A stretch of DNA of 5,646 nt from CALIKW01 sp038998005 (GCA_038998005.1 JAVZIY010000045.1:1-5646), one strand, 5' to 3'; numbered from the stretch's first letter, positions 1 through 5,646 are shown. Translations and numbers: made by a program. The notes: generated from the letters alone by a model not told the origin.

Positions 1-971
1 TTGAAGGTGATAAAAGAACTTTTGATACATGGTTTGATTCAAGCATAACTCCACTTTTCATTTCAGGATATCAAAAAGATAAAAAATTCTTTAAAAAACT
101 TTATCCAATAAGTATTAGACCACAAGGCAAGGATATAGTTAGAACATGGCTCTATTATACTTTATTAAGATGCTTTTTAGCTGTAGGTAAGTTTCCGTTC
201 AAATCTGCTTGGATATCTGGTTATTGTGTAGATGAAAAAGGAGAAAAGATGAGTAAGAGCAAAGGAAATGTTATAGATCCTGAGCCGATAATTAAAAAAT
301 ATGGGGCTGATGCTTTCAGGTTCTGGTCTGCTCAAGAAGCAAGCTTGGGATTTGACTTTCGTGCTTCAGAAGAAAGAGTTTCAAGCTCAAGTAAGTTTTT
401 AACAAAATTATGGAATATAGCAAGATTTATTTCTCAATTTCCTTTTCCGAAAAAAGCAAAACTTCAAAACTCTGACAAATGGATTTTATCCGAGCTAAGC
501 AAATTGACAGAGGAATGCTTGAAAGGTTATAAAAGCTTTAACTTCTTTATACCTGCAACAAAGATAAGGGAATTTGTTTGGAATTTGTTTGCCTCCCATT
601 ACATAGAAATGGTTAAGACAAGAGCTTATGGAAAAGGTTTTGGTAAGGAAGAGCAGAAAGCTGCTTGGTTTACGCTGAATTTTTGTCTGAAAAATTTTTT
701 ACTTTTATTAGCTCCTATTATTCCTTTTATTTCAGAATATCTATGGTTTAAGTTATACAGTAAAAAAAGCATATGTTTTGAAAAATTTCCAAAGCTAAAC
801 TTCAAGAGCAAGCTTAACAATTTGACTGAAAAAATAGTTGAGTTTAATTCCATAATTTGGGAAGAGAAGAAGAAAAGAGGTTTGAGCCTTAAAGATAAAA
901 TAGAAATTAAAATACCGAAAGAGCTTAGATTTTTTGAAAAAGATTTAAAAGCTATGCACAATATAGTTTAA
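1..971 (+). CDS. valS: valyl-tRNA synthetase, C-terminal part (5' end outside window)
   Basis: Class Ia aminoacyl-tRNA synthetase that charges tRNA-Val in the cytoplasm. The frame is open from base 3, giving 322 codons before TAA at 969-971; the N-terminal half (HIGH motif, most of the Rossmann fold and editing domain) lies upstream. Visible in order, numbering from base 3: the catalytic-core stretch DTWFDSSITPL (about residues 9-19), then RPQGKDIVRTW (about 40-50), then the KMSKS signature at residues 82-86 (bases 246-260) followed by KGNVIDP and YGADAFRFW. The helical anticodon-binding domain begins near KFLTKLWN and includes a conserved-looking YIEMVKTRAYG. These stretches fit ValRS better than IleRS or LeuRS. 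The protein ends soon after the helical domain, without the long C-terminal coiled coil of bacterial ValRS, as is usual in archaea. The ATG at 249 is the Met of KMSKS, not a start. Its stop overlaps the Shine-Dalgarno-like sequence ahead of prf1, suggesting co-transcription. Confidence 0.93.
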   Translation, partial: EGDKRTFDTWFDSSITPLFISGYQKDKKFFKKLYPISIRPQGKDIVRTWLYYTLLRCFLAVGKFPFKSAWISGYCVDEKGEKMSKSKGNVIDPEPIIKKYGADAFRFWSAQEASLGFDFRASEERVSSSSKFLTKLWNIARFISQFPFPKKAKLQNSDKWILSELSKLTEECLKGYKSFNFFIPATKIREFVWNLFASHYIEMVKTRAYGKGFGKEEQKAAWFTLNFCLKNFLLLLAPIIPFISEYLWFKLYSKKSICFEKFPKLNFKSKLNNLTEKIVEFNSIIWEEKKKRGLSLKDKIEIKIPKELRFFEKDLKAMHNIV

Positions 972-977
972 GGAGGG
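970..977 (+). promoter_or_regulatory. Strong Shine-Dalgarno sequence for prf1
   Basis: The bases AAGGAGGG follow the valS reading frame and overlap its TAA stop, matching the 3' end of 16S rRNA very well. The ideal start would be at about 983-986, but the prf1 frame has TTT at 985-987 and no ATG, GTG or TTG until TTG at 1009, 31 bases after the motif. A weaker AAGGAAG at 988-994 leaves 14 bases to that TTG. The site is clear; which codon it serves is not. Confidence 0.7.
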
Positions 978-1008
978 ATAAGGATTTAAGGAAGAACTTG
1001 TTTTAAAA

Positions 1009-3618
1009 TTGAAAAAACTTATAAGAGAGTTAAGCTCATATAAAGGAAGACATACAGAACTGGTTTCTGTATACATTCCTTCTGGCTATAATATTGCTGA
1101 AATAATAAATCAACTAATTCAAGAAAAATCTACTGCCATGAACATAAAATCAAAGACTACAAGGAAAAATGTTTTAGATGCTTTGGAAAAAATTATCCAG
1201 CATTTAAGGCTCTTCAAGAAAACTCCTGAAAATGGGTTGGTTGTTTTTTGTGGAAATATTTCGCAAGAAGAAGGGAAGCCTGATATAAGATTATGGAGTT
1301 TTGAGCCTCCTGAAAAATTAAAAACAAAAATCTATTGGTGTGATCAAGTTTTTGTTTTAGAGCCATTGGAGGAAATGGTTGAAGAAAAAGAAGTTTATGG
1401 TTTAATTGTTCTGGACGCAAGGGAAGCTAACATAGGTTTGCTAAAAGGTAAAAGTATAATTTCTCTTAAACACTTTGAATCAGCTGTTCCTTCAAAAAGT
1501 GTTAAAGGGGGAATGTGTATTCATGAAAATTCTTTAATTCAGCTTAGCGACGGGAGAATAATTCCCATAAAGGAACTTAAGGATGGAAAGATTTTAACTT
1601 ACTCTTTCACAGACTCAAGCCTTGCTTTTTCTAATTCTTTTGAAATTATGAAGCGAAAAGCTAAGGAAGCCTATGAGTTAATAACTGTGCAGCCAACCTT
1701 AAGGATAATTACTACACTAGAACATAAGTTTTTTATTTTGACAGAAAATGGAATTGAAGAGAAATTCGTAGAAGATTTGGAAGTGAATGATAGATTATTA
1801 GCAATAAAAAGGATTGAAATAGAAAATAATAAGCAAACTTTAGGAGAAAATCTTTCTCAAATACTGGGCTATATGATTGGTGATGGTACTTTAGATGGGA
1901 ATAGAATTATTCTTTACGAAAAAGATAAACAACTTGCTAACTTTTATTCAACTTTAATTAAGAAGGCTTTTTCTAAAAAACCAAAAATTAAAAAAAGAGG
2001 AAATACTTATGAAATTAGAATATGCAGCGTAAGGATAAGGAATTTTATTATCAAAAACTTTCCAGAAATTCTTCTTAATTCAAGGTCAAGAAGAATCCCT
2101 GAAGCAATTTTTAAACAACCTAAAGAAGTTTTAGCTAAATTTATAAGAGGAATATTTGATGCTGAAGGTTATGTGAATTCAGGAATTATAGGAATTCGTT
2201 TAACTAATGAAAATCTTATTCACTCACTTCAACTTTTACTATTAAGATTCGGAATCTTATCGAGTGTGAGCAAGGCTGATAAATTCAATAGATTTACTCT
2301 CAGAATTACGAATCCCTTATTTGTAAAAAAATTTTATCAAGAAATAAACTTTTCTTCTGAAAAGAAAATGGAAAAACTTAGAATAAATTTAAAGAGAGAG
2401 TCTCACTCATTTGTTAATAAGGTACCAATTCTCGGAAATATTATCAGGAAAAGGTTAGAGGAAATAAATTTAGACAAACAATACTTTTCAGAACTTTCAA
2501 TGTTTTTGGTAAATAAGAGAAATATAAGTTACGATGTATTTTTCTCTAATTTAATTTTAAAACTCAAAAAGAGAATAGAGGAACTTAAAACGAATACGAA
2601 GAATATTAGAGAATTAAGGTTAAAATTAAAGTTAAGGCAAATCGATGTTGCACAGGCTACTAATCTATCTATAACAACTATTTGTGAATTAGAAAAAGGA
2701 AGAAATAAAAATAAGTTATTAATCGAAAAAGTTATAGATTATTTGAATAAAAGGAAAGAGGAGTTAATTAAAAAAACTCAAGAGCAATTGAATTATTTTC
2801 TTAAAATATTAAATTCATGTCTTATTCAAGTTATATTAAAAGAAAAGCGAAAAATTAAACCAACTGGCTTTTTTTATGATTTATATATTCCAAATTATCA
2901 TTCTTTTATTGCTAATGGAATATTACTTCATAATTCGCAACGCCGATATGACAGGATTAGAGAAGATGCTTTACATGAATTTTTAAAAAAAGTAGGAGAA
3001 ACTGCTTCGCAGCTTTTCTTAGAGCAAAAAAATTTGAAAGGTATAATAATAGGTGGCCCTGGTCCCATAAAGGAAAGTTTTGCAGAAAAAGATTATTTGC
3101 ATTATCAGCTTAAGAAAAAATTTTTGGGAGTAAAAGATGTAAGCTATACAGGAGAATATGGCTTAGAAGAATTGGTTGAAAGATCTGAGGATTTGTTGAA
3201 AGAAGCTGCTATAAGCAAAGAAAGAGAATTACTAGTAAACTTTTTCATTGAACTTAAAAATAATGGGAAAGTTGTCTATGGACTAGAGGATACATTAAAA
3301 GCATTAGAGGCTAATTCCGTTGATACTTTACTAATTTCAGAGGAATTTGATTGGGTTAGAGTTAGGCTCAAATGTCCTCAGTGTAATTATTTTTTAAAAA
3401 AAGATTTAGCTAGGAAAATTGCTTCTGAGCAAGTTTGTCCAAAATGTAAAAAGAATTTAGCCTTAGAAGAAAGCAACAATCTAGTTGATATTTTGAAAGA
3501 AATGGCTGAAGAGCGTGGAATAAGAGTAGAATTTATTTCAGCAACTTCTAAGGAGGGTATTCAATTCAAGCAGATAGGTGGAATTGGAGCTTTGCTTAAA
3601 TATAAAATTGAAAAATAA
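1009..3618 (+). CDS. prf1: Peptide chain release factor aRF1, interrupted by an intein
   Basis: Archaeal class 1 release factor: reads all three stop codons in the ribosomal A site and triggers peptidyl-tRNA hydrolysis. The 869-residue precursor consists of an N-extein (1-169), an intein (170-642) and a C-extein (643-869); the spliced product would be about 396 aa, the usual aRF1 size. The decoding domain has TAMNIKS (42-48) and the YxCxxxF motif (Y109, C111, F115). The middle domain reaches the catalytic loop, VKGGM, then the intein, then SQRRYDRIRE. The expected GGQ is thus GGM after splicing. The M/C domains continue with GIIIGGPGP and GEYGLEELVE, and a four-cysteine zinc mini-domain (C789, C792, C810, C813) precedes the end. 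The TTG start is the only standard one in frame after the TAA at 979-981; eight upstream codons (985-1008, FKEELVLK) resemble a natural aRF1 N-terminus, so the true start is uncertain. Likely in one operon with valS; convergent with apgM. Pelota/Dom34 is excluded by NIKS and the GG loop. Confidence 0.95.
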   Translation: MKKLIRELSSYKGRHTELVSVYIPSGYNIAEIINQLIQEKSTAMNIKSKTTRKNVLDALEKIIQHLRLFKKTPENGLVVFCGNISQEEGKPDIRLWSFEPPEKLKTKIYWCDQVFVLEPLEEMVEEKEVYGLIVLDAREANIGLLKGKSIISLKHFESAVPSKSVKGGMCIHENSLIQLSDGRIIPIKELKDGKILTYSFTDSSLAFSNSFEIMKRKAKEAYELITVQPTLRIITTLEHKFFILTENGIEEKFVEDLEVNDRLLAIKRIEIENNKQTLGENLSQILGYMIGDGTLDGNRIILYEKDKQLANFYSTLIKKAFSKKPKIKKRGNTYEIRICSVRIRNFIIKNFPEILLNSRSRRIPEAIFKQPKEVLAKFIRGIFDAEGYVNSGIIGIRLTNENLIHSLQLLLLRFGILSSVSKADKFNRFTLRITNPLFVKKFYQEINFSSEKKMEKLRINLKRESHSFVNKVPILGNIIRKRLEEINLDKQYFSELSMFLVNKRNISYDVFFSNLILKLKKRIEELKTNTKNIRELRLKLKLRQIDVAQATNLSITTICELEKGRNKNKLLIEKVIDYLNKRKEELIKKTQEQLNYFLKILNSCLIQVILKEKRKIKPTGFFYDLYIPNYHSFIANGILLHNSQRRYDRIREDALHEFLKKVGETASQLFLEQKNLKGIIIGGPGPIKESFAEKDYLHYQLKKKFLGVKDVSYTGEYGLEELVERSEDLLKEAAISKERELLVNFFIELKNNGKVVYGLEDTLKALEANSVDTLLISEEFDWVRVRLKCPQCNYFLKKDLARKIASEQVCPKCKKNLALEESNNLVDILKEMAEERGIRVEFISATSKEGIQFKQIGGIGALLKYKIEK
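1840..2430 (+). other. LAGLIDADG (DOD) homing endonuclease domain within the intein
   Basis: DNA endonuclease domain that would cut intein-less prf1 alleles at the insertion site so that repair copies the intein in. The first motif is LGYMIGDGT (precursor residues 286-294, acidic residue D292). The second is FIRGIFDAEGYV (378-389, acidic residues D384/E386). The spacing of about 90 residues and two motifs in one chain fit a monomeric enzyme with pseudo-twofold symmetry. Both catalytic acids are present, so cleavage activity is plausible. The domain edges are estimates. Confidence 0.85.
2605..2748 (+). other. Cro/C1-type helix-turn-helix inside the intein
   Basis: Precursor residues about 533-580 read like an Xre-family HTH: IRELRLKLKLRQIDVAQ, a turn at TNLS, then ITTICELEKGR. 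This matches the usual pattern in which a Gln and a small residue lie in helix 2 and a Ser/Thr-rich helix 3 ends in E-x-G-R. It lies after the endonuclease core and before splicing block F, where archaeal inteins often carry extra DNA-binding modules. The likely role is extending contact with the homing site. A separate regulatory role is possible but unsupported. Confidence 0.72.
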
Positions 3619-3639
3619 TTTATTGTTTAAAAATAAATT
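3617..3639. terminator. Possible bidirectional terminator between convergent prf1 and apgM
   Basis: A perfect inverted repeat, AATTTATT (3617-3624) and AATAAATT (3632-3639), with a 7-base loop, covers part of the prf1 stop and the whole apgM stop. The stem is entirely A-T and therefore weak. On the + strand a run of seven T lies at 3677-3683, and on the - strand T-rich sequence lies just past the apgM stop. Archaeal termination relies mainly on T-runs, so the T-runs may matter more than the hairpin. Confidence 0.35.
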
Positions 3640-4867
3640 CCATCAACTTCTTTCCTGTAATTAATCCAAGCCCTCCTTTTTTTACTGAAAATTCATTAAA
3701 ATTTGTTACATTATCTCTACCTTTTCCATAAACTAGCAAAGGAACAGGACCATATTCATGCTTTCTTGTTTTACAAGAAGTTATATGGTCGCATGTAACT
3801 ACTAAAATTCCATCAAAATTCCTAAACATTTCCAAGTATTTATCTATAGCTTCTATAAACATTCTTTTTTTATGAAAATCTCCATCATGAGCGGGCTCAT
3901 CAGGTCCCTTAATATGAGCAAAAATAAAATCATATCCTGTCAAAGCATCTCTGATAGAAGAAAATATGAATCTCAGCGTGGAATCGAACTTAAGTTCTGG
4001 AACTGTTAAAGCATTCATCCCAGCCACTAAACAAAGTCCTTTTATGCAACCATTTTCAGCTATGCATAAAGCACTCCCCAGTTTATATTTTTTCAAAAAA
4101 TTTTCAAGTTTTGGCAGTCTATTTCCAGCTTCTCTAGTTAAAATACAGTTAGCAGGTGGTAGGCCACGTCTAAGCCTTTCTTCATTTGCAGGATGATATT
4201 CTATTATTTGCTTCGCACTATCTAAAAATTCTTGAACTAATTTTGCACTTTTTTCTGCTTCAGGCTCCAAAGCTTCAATTCTTCTAACTTTTTCTCCTGC
4301 ATAAAAAGGATCAGAATCACTAATTTTATCACTCAATTTTTCTTTTAAAATTAAAACTCCTCTATGCTCATAAGTTCTCATGAATATGAACTTGCTTGGA
4401 AGGATTACATGTTCATTTATACTTCTTGCCAATTCATCCAGACCAAAAGATTCTCTCCCAACTCTTCTATCGACAACTACCATATCCTTATCTACAGTCG
4501 CAAAATTGCACCTCAAGGCAAGATATCCTTGCGTATAAGGTAAATTCGTTCCCACAGCCTCTAATGGACCACGCTTTAAATAATATTTTTCTGGATTATA
4601 TCCAAGAAGTGAAAGCACTGCCAAATGACTTACGCTACTTCTAGTTAGTTCATTCCAAAACTTTTTCTTCACAGGTATTATTTCTCCTGTCAGCCCTAAG
4701 GAAGCTAGATAATCTAAGTTTGTTTTCTTTGCTTCGCTTAATGGTGTTTTTTCATTTAATGGTAAATCAGCCAAACCATCTATCACAAGAAAAATTACCT
4801 TTCTTTTAAGCTTACTTTCAACTTTTTTAATCCTAGATTTCCCTTCTCTTTTCTTCCTTCTCCCCAT
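3620..4867 (-). CDS. apgM: 2,3-bisphosphoglycerate-independent phosphoglycerate mutase, archaeal type
   Basis: Interconverts 3- and 2-phosphoglycerate in glycolysis/gluconeogenesis; a cytoplasmic metal-dependent enzyme of the alkaline phosphatase superfamily. The 415-aa product has the expected marks: VIFLVIDG with metal ligand D30; TPL and NLD in the next segment; TRSSVSHLA, where S77 aligns with the Ser nucleophile; LLGYNP and RGPLEAVG; NFATVD and DRRVGR (122-138); LPPANCILTREAG (236-248); KGPDEPAHDGD with D323 and H327; and CDHITS with D360/H361 plus H370 before GPVPLL. The family is about 400-410 aa, so length is normal apart from a basic N-terminal extension (13 Lys/Arg in the first 23 residues). 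The start at 4867 is chosen because no other ATG/GTG/TTG lies before the D30 motif; the longer frame to 4957 would run through the divergent promoter into the next gene. The nucleophile motif usually reads SDTAH; here it is SSVSH. Convergent with prf1 and divergent from the DHH gene. Confidence 0.93.
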   Translation of the reverse strand: MGRRKKREGKSRIKKVESKLKRKVIFLVIDGLADLPLNEKTPLSEAKKTNLDYLASLGLTGEIIPVKKKFWNELTRSSVSHLAVLSLLGYNPEKYYLKRGPLEAVGTNLPYTQGYLALRCNFATVDKDMVVVDRRVGRESFGLDELARSINEHVILPSKFIFMRTYEHRGVLILKEKLSDKISDSDPFYAGEKVRRIEALEPEAEKSAKLVQEFLDSAKQIIEYHPANEERLRRGLPPANCILTREAGNRLPKLENFLKKYKLGSALCIAENGCIKGLCLVAGMNALTVPELKFDSTLRFIFSSIRDALTGYDFIFAHIKGPDEPAHDGDFHKKRMFIEAIDKYLEMFRNFDGILVVTCDHITSCKTRKHEYGPVPLLVYGKGRDNVTNFNEFSVKKGGLGLITGKKLMEFIFKQ

Positions 4868-4934
4868 AATTTTAATTTGGCTTTCAAAGAAAAAATAGAT
4901 TAAAAATAAATAAATTGAACTCAAATTTTTACCT
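4868..4934 (-). promoter_or_regulatory. Divergent promoter region, apgM side
   Basis: These 67 bases are all that separates the apgM start from the divergent DHH gene. Read on the - strand, an A/T block (complement of about 4898-4916, TTTATTTTTAAT-like) lies roughly 30-50 bases ahead of the apgM ATG and could be a TATA box giving a very short leader. No Shine-Dalgarno sequence is seen before the ATG. The assignment is from position and composition only. Confidence 0.4.
4890..4934 (+). promoter_or_regulatory. Candidate TATA box for the DHH gene, leaderless type
   Basis: TTAAAAATAAAT at 4900-4911 lies 24-35 bases before the ATG at 4935, the distance expected when an archaeal TATA box drives a leaderless transcript. 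It is preceded by an A-rich stretch that could serve as the B recognition element. The bases just before the ATG (TTTTTACCT) contain no Shine-Dalgarno match. The block overlaps the A/T block proposed for apgM. Confidence 0.42.
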
Positions 4935-5646
4935 ATGAGTTTTCCTACAGTTATCACACATGGGGATGCTGATGGTGTAATCTCTTTATCTTTATTCTTT
5001 AAGAATCTTGGGAATACGAGAGCCAGGGTTTACTTCTCTTCAGCATTCAGATTAATTTATACTTTATGCAAAACAATAGAAAGTGATAATACCTTAAAGG
5101 ATCTATATATTTTTGATCTATCAGGAAATGAAAAGGCCTTAAGGCTAGCTTCTGTTTTTGACAAAGTTATTTGGATAGATCATCACAAGTGGTCTTTTGA
5201 AAAGAAGCCTGAGAATATTGAGTTAAAGTTGGATAGCTCTTCTCCAAGTGCTTCTAGTCTCATTGCAGAATATTTTGGAGTGGATTCACCATTAGTTAAA
5301 ATTGCAGATGAGATAGATGTAAATTCAGCAGAAAGTGAAGAAGCAATTTTTCTAAGAGATTTGATAGCCAGTACGAAGTGGAAGTTTTCTGGAAAACTTC
5401 TTGCAAATAAGCTGAAAAATATTTCAATAGCCTTAGCTTTTTCTGGCTTGGATGAGTTTGAAAAAAGGCATCAGGTAGCAGAACTTTTGAGTGAGTATAG
5501 AAAATGGGTTAAGGAAATCGAGCAAAACATACTTTCCAAGGTAAGGGTTTTTAATGTAAATGATAGTAAAATAGCAATTTTTGAGACTTTTGAGTCAATA
5601 CCAGTTCACACGATAAATAATAAGCTTTTGGAGCATGAGGAAGCAC
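4935..5646 (+). CDS. DHH-family phosphoesterase, N-terminal part (3' end outside window)
   Basis: Metal-dependent phosphoesterase of the DHH superfamily, which includes RecJ, nanoRNases and pAp phosphatases; the substrate cannot be set from this part. The first 237 codons are open to the window end. Motifs seen: HGDADG at 9-14 (motif I metal ligands); YIFDLSG with D61 (motif II); WIDHHKW with D82-H83-H84 (the DHH motif III); and PSASSLIAEYFG followed by IADEID (105-128), placed like motif IV. The C-terminal DHHA1 substrate domain would lie beyond the window. The form resembles archaeal stand-alone DHH proteins more than full RecJ, but that rests on the N-terminal motifs alone. The ATG at 4935 places HGDADG eight residues in, as usual; a TAA at 4911-4913 closes the frame upstream and no other standard start lies between. 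No ribosome binding site is seen, fitting a leaderless message. Divergent from apgM with 67 bases between. Confidence 0.9.
   Translation, partial: MSFPTVITHGDADGVISLSLFFKNLGNTRARVYFSSAFRLIYTLCKTIESDNTLKDLYIFDLSGNEKALRLASVFDKVIWIDHHKWSFEKKPENIELKLDSSSPSASSLIAEYFGVDSPLVKIADEIDVNSAESEEAIFLRDLIASTKWKFSGKLLANKLKNISIALAFSGLDEFEKRHQVAELLSEYRKWVKEIEQNILSKVRVFNVNDSKIAIFETFESIPVHTINNKLLEHEEA

Larger units (their letters stand above)
1516..2934 (+). mobile_element. Intein with homing endonuclease, inserted in the aRF1 GGQ loop
   Basis: Self-splicing protein insert of 473 residues (170-642 of the precursor). Splicing parts seen: Cys1 at 170 followed by a typical Hint start (SLIQLSDGRIIPIKEL); block B with T236-x-x-H239 in TTLEH; block F with D624 and H631 (YDLYIPNYHSFIANG); and the terminal His641-Asn642 followed by Ser643 as the +1 nucleophile. 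All residues expected for a class 1 Cys/Ser splice are present, so splicing is predicted to work. Between the Hint halves lie a LAGLIDADG endonuclease (about 285-440) and a helix-turn-helix (about 533-580). The insert has no stop or frameshift, which fits an active or recently active homing element. Its base composition is lower in G+C than the exteins in the lines counted by hand. Inteins commonly enter active sites of conserved proteins; this location in a release factor fits that pattern. Confidence 0.94.

Noticed and set aside
626..961. 111-aa open frame on the - strand
   Set aside because: Antisense to the conserved anticodon-binding domain of valS, with no recognisable motif; a shadow.
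249..971. A separate 240-aa gene starting at ATG 249
   Set aside because: This ATG is the Met of the KMSKS motif; the same frame is open and clearly ValRS-like back to the window edge.
972..1008. A tiny leader peptide gene after the Shine-Dalgarno sequence
   Set aside because: No ATG, GTG or TTG lies at a usable distance, and the ATT at 984 is followed at once by TAA.
1214..1420. 68-aa open frame on the - strand
   Set aside because: Antisense to the conserved aRF1 N-domain, with no motif or start signal.
1516..2934. The insert as a group I intron or separate endonuclease gene
   Set aside because: The frame is continuous through both junctions, and the ends carry protein-splicing motifs (Cys1, TxxH, terminal His-Asn then Ser), so it is an intein.
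3966..4644. Two short + strand open frames (3966-4196 and 4396-4644)
   Set aside because: Both are antisense to conserved apgM coding sequence and lack any family resemblance.
4868..4957. A 30-residue upstream extension of apgM with a hydrophobic stretch that could be taken for a signal peptide or membrane anchor
   Set aside because: It reads back through the A/T-rich divergent promoter and overlaps the start of the DHH gene; apgM is a cytoplasmic enzyme, and the ATG at 4867 already leaves a longer N-terminus than usual.

Overview
The window looks archaeal and AT-rich: hand-counted 60-base lines of ordinary coding sequence are about one-third G+C. It carries an archaeal-type valyl-tRNA synthetase end, an archaeal/eukaryotic-type class 1 release factor (aRF1, with NIKS and YxCxxxF decoding motifs), an archaeal-type cofactor-independent phosphoglycerate mutase and an archaeal-looking DHH phosphoesterase. 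Gene packing is very tight, and all three visible stop codons are TAA. A reduced-genome or DPANN-like archaeon is a reasonable guess, but nothing here fixes the lineage.

Layout from left to right: (1) bases 1-971, + strand, the C-terminal 322 codons of valS, entering the window already in frame; (2) bases 1009-3618, + strand, prf1 (aRF1), interrupted in its catalytic GGQ loop by a 473-codon intein (1516-2934) that carries a two-motif LAGLIDADG homing endonuclease and a Cro/C1-like helix-turn-helix; (3) bases 3620-4867, - strand, apgM, convergent with prf1, the two stop codons being one base apart inside a small inverted repeat; (4) a 67-base divergent promoter region (4868-4934); (5) bases 4935-5646, + strand, the first 237 codons of a DHH-family phosphoesterase that runs off the window.

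valS and prf1 are both translation genes on the same strand, 37 bases apart, and probably form one transcript. The notable part is prf1. After the predicted splice (Cys1 ... His-Asn | Ser+1) the mature factor would be about 396 aa, a normal aRF1 length. However, its catalytic tripeptide would read Gly-Gly-Met rather than the near-universal Gly-Gly-Gln. The intein sits exactly at that tripeptide, so the unspliced precursor should be unable to release peptide. Translation termination in this cell, if this is its only class 1 factor, would therefore depend on protein splicing. The start of prf1 is also odd: the only standard start codon is a TTG 31 bases after a strong Shine-Dalgarno sequence, while an in-frame TTT sits at the ideal distance.

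The apgM and DHH genes look ordinary, apart from a strongly basic N-terminal extension and a variant nucleophile motif in apgM. No tRNA, rRNA, CRISPR array or insertion sequence was seen, and no gene-free stretch longer than about 70 bases exists.
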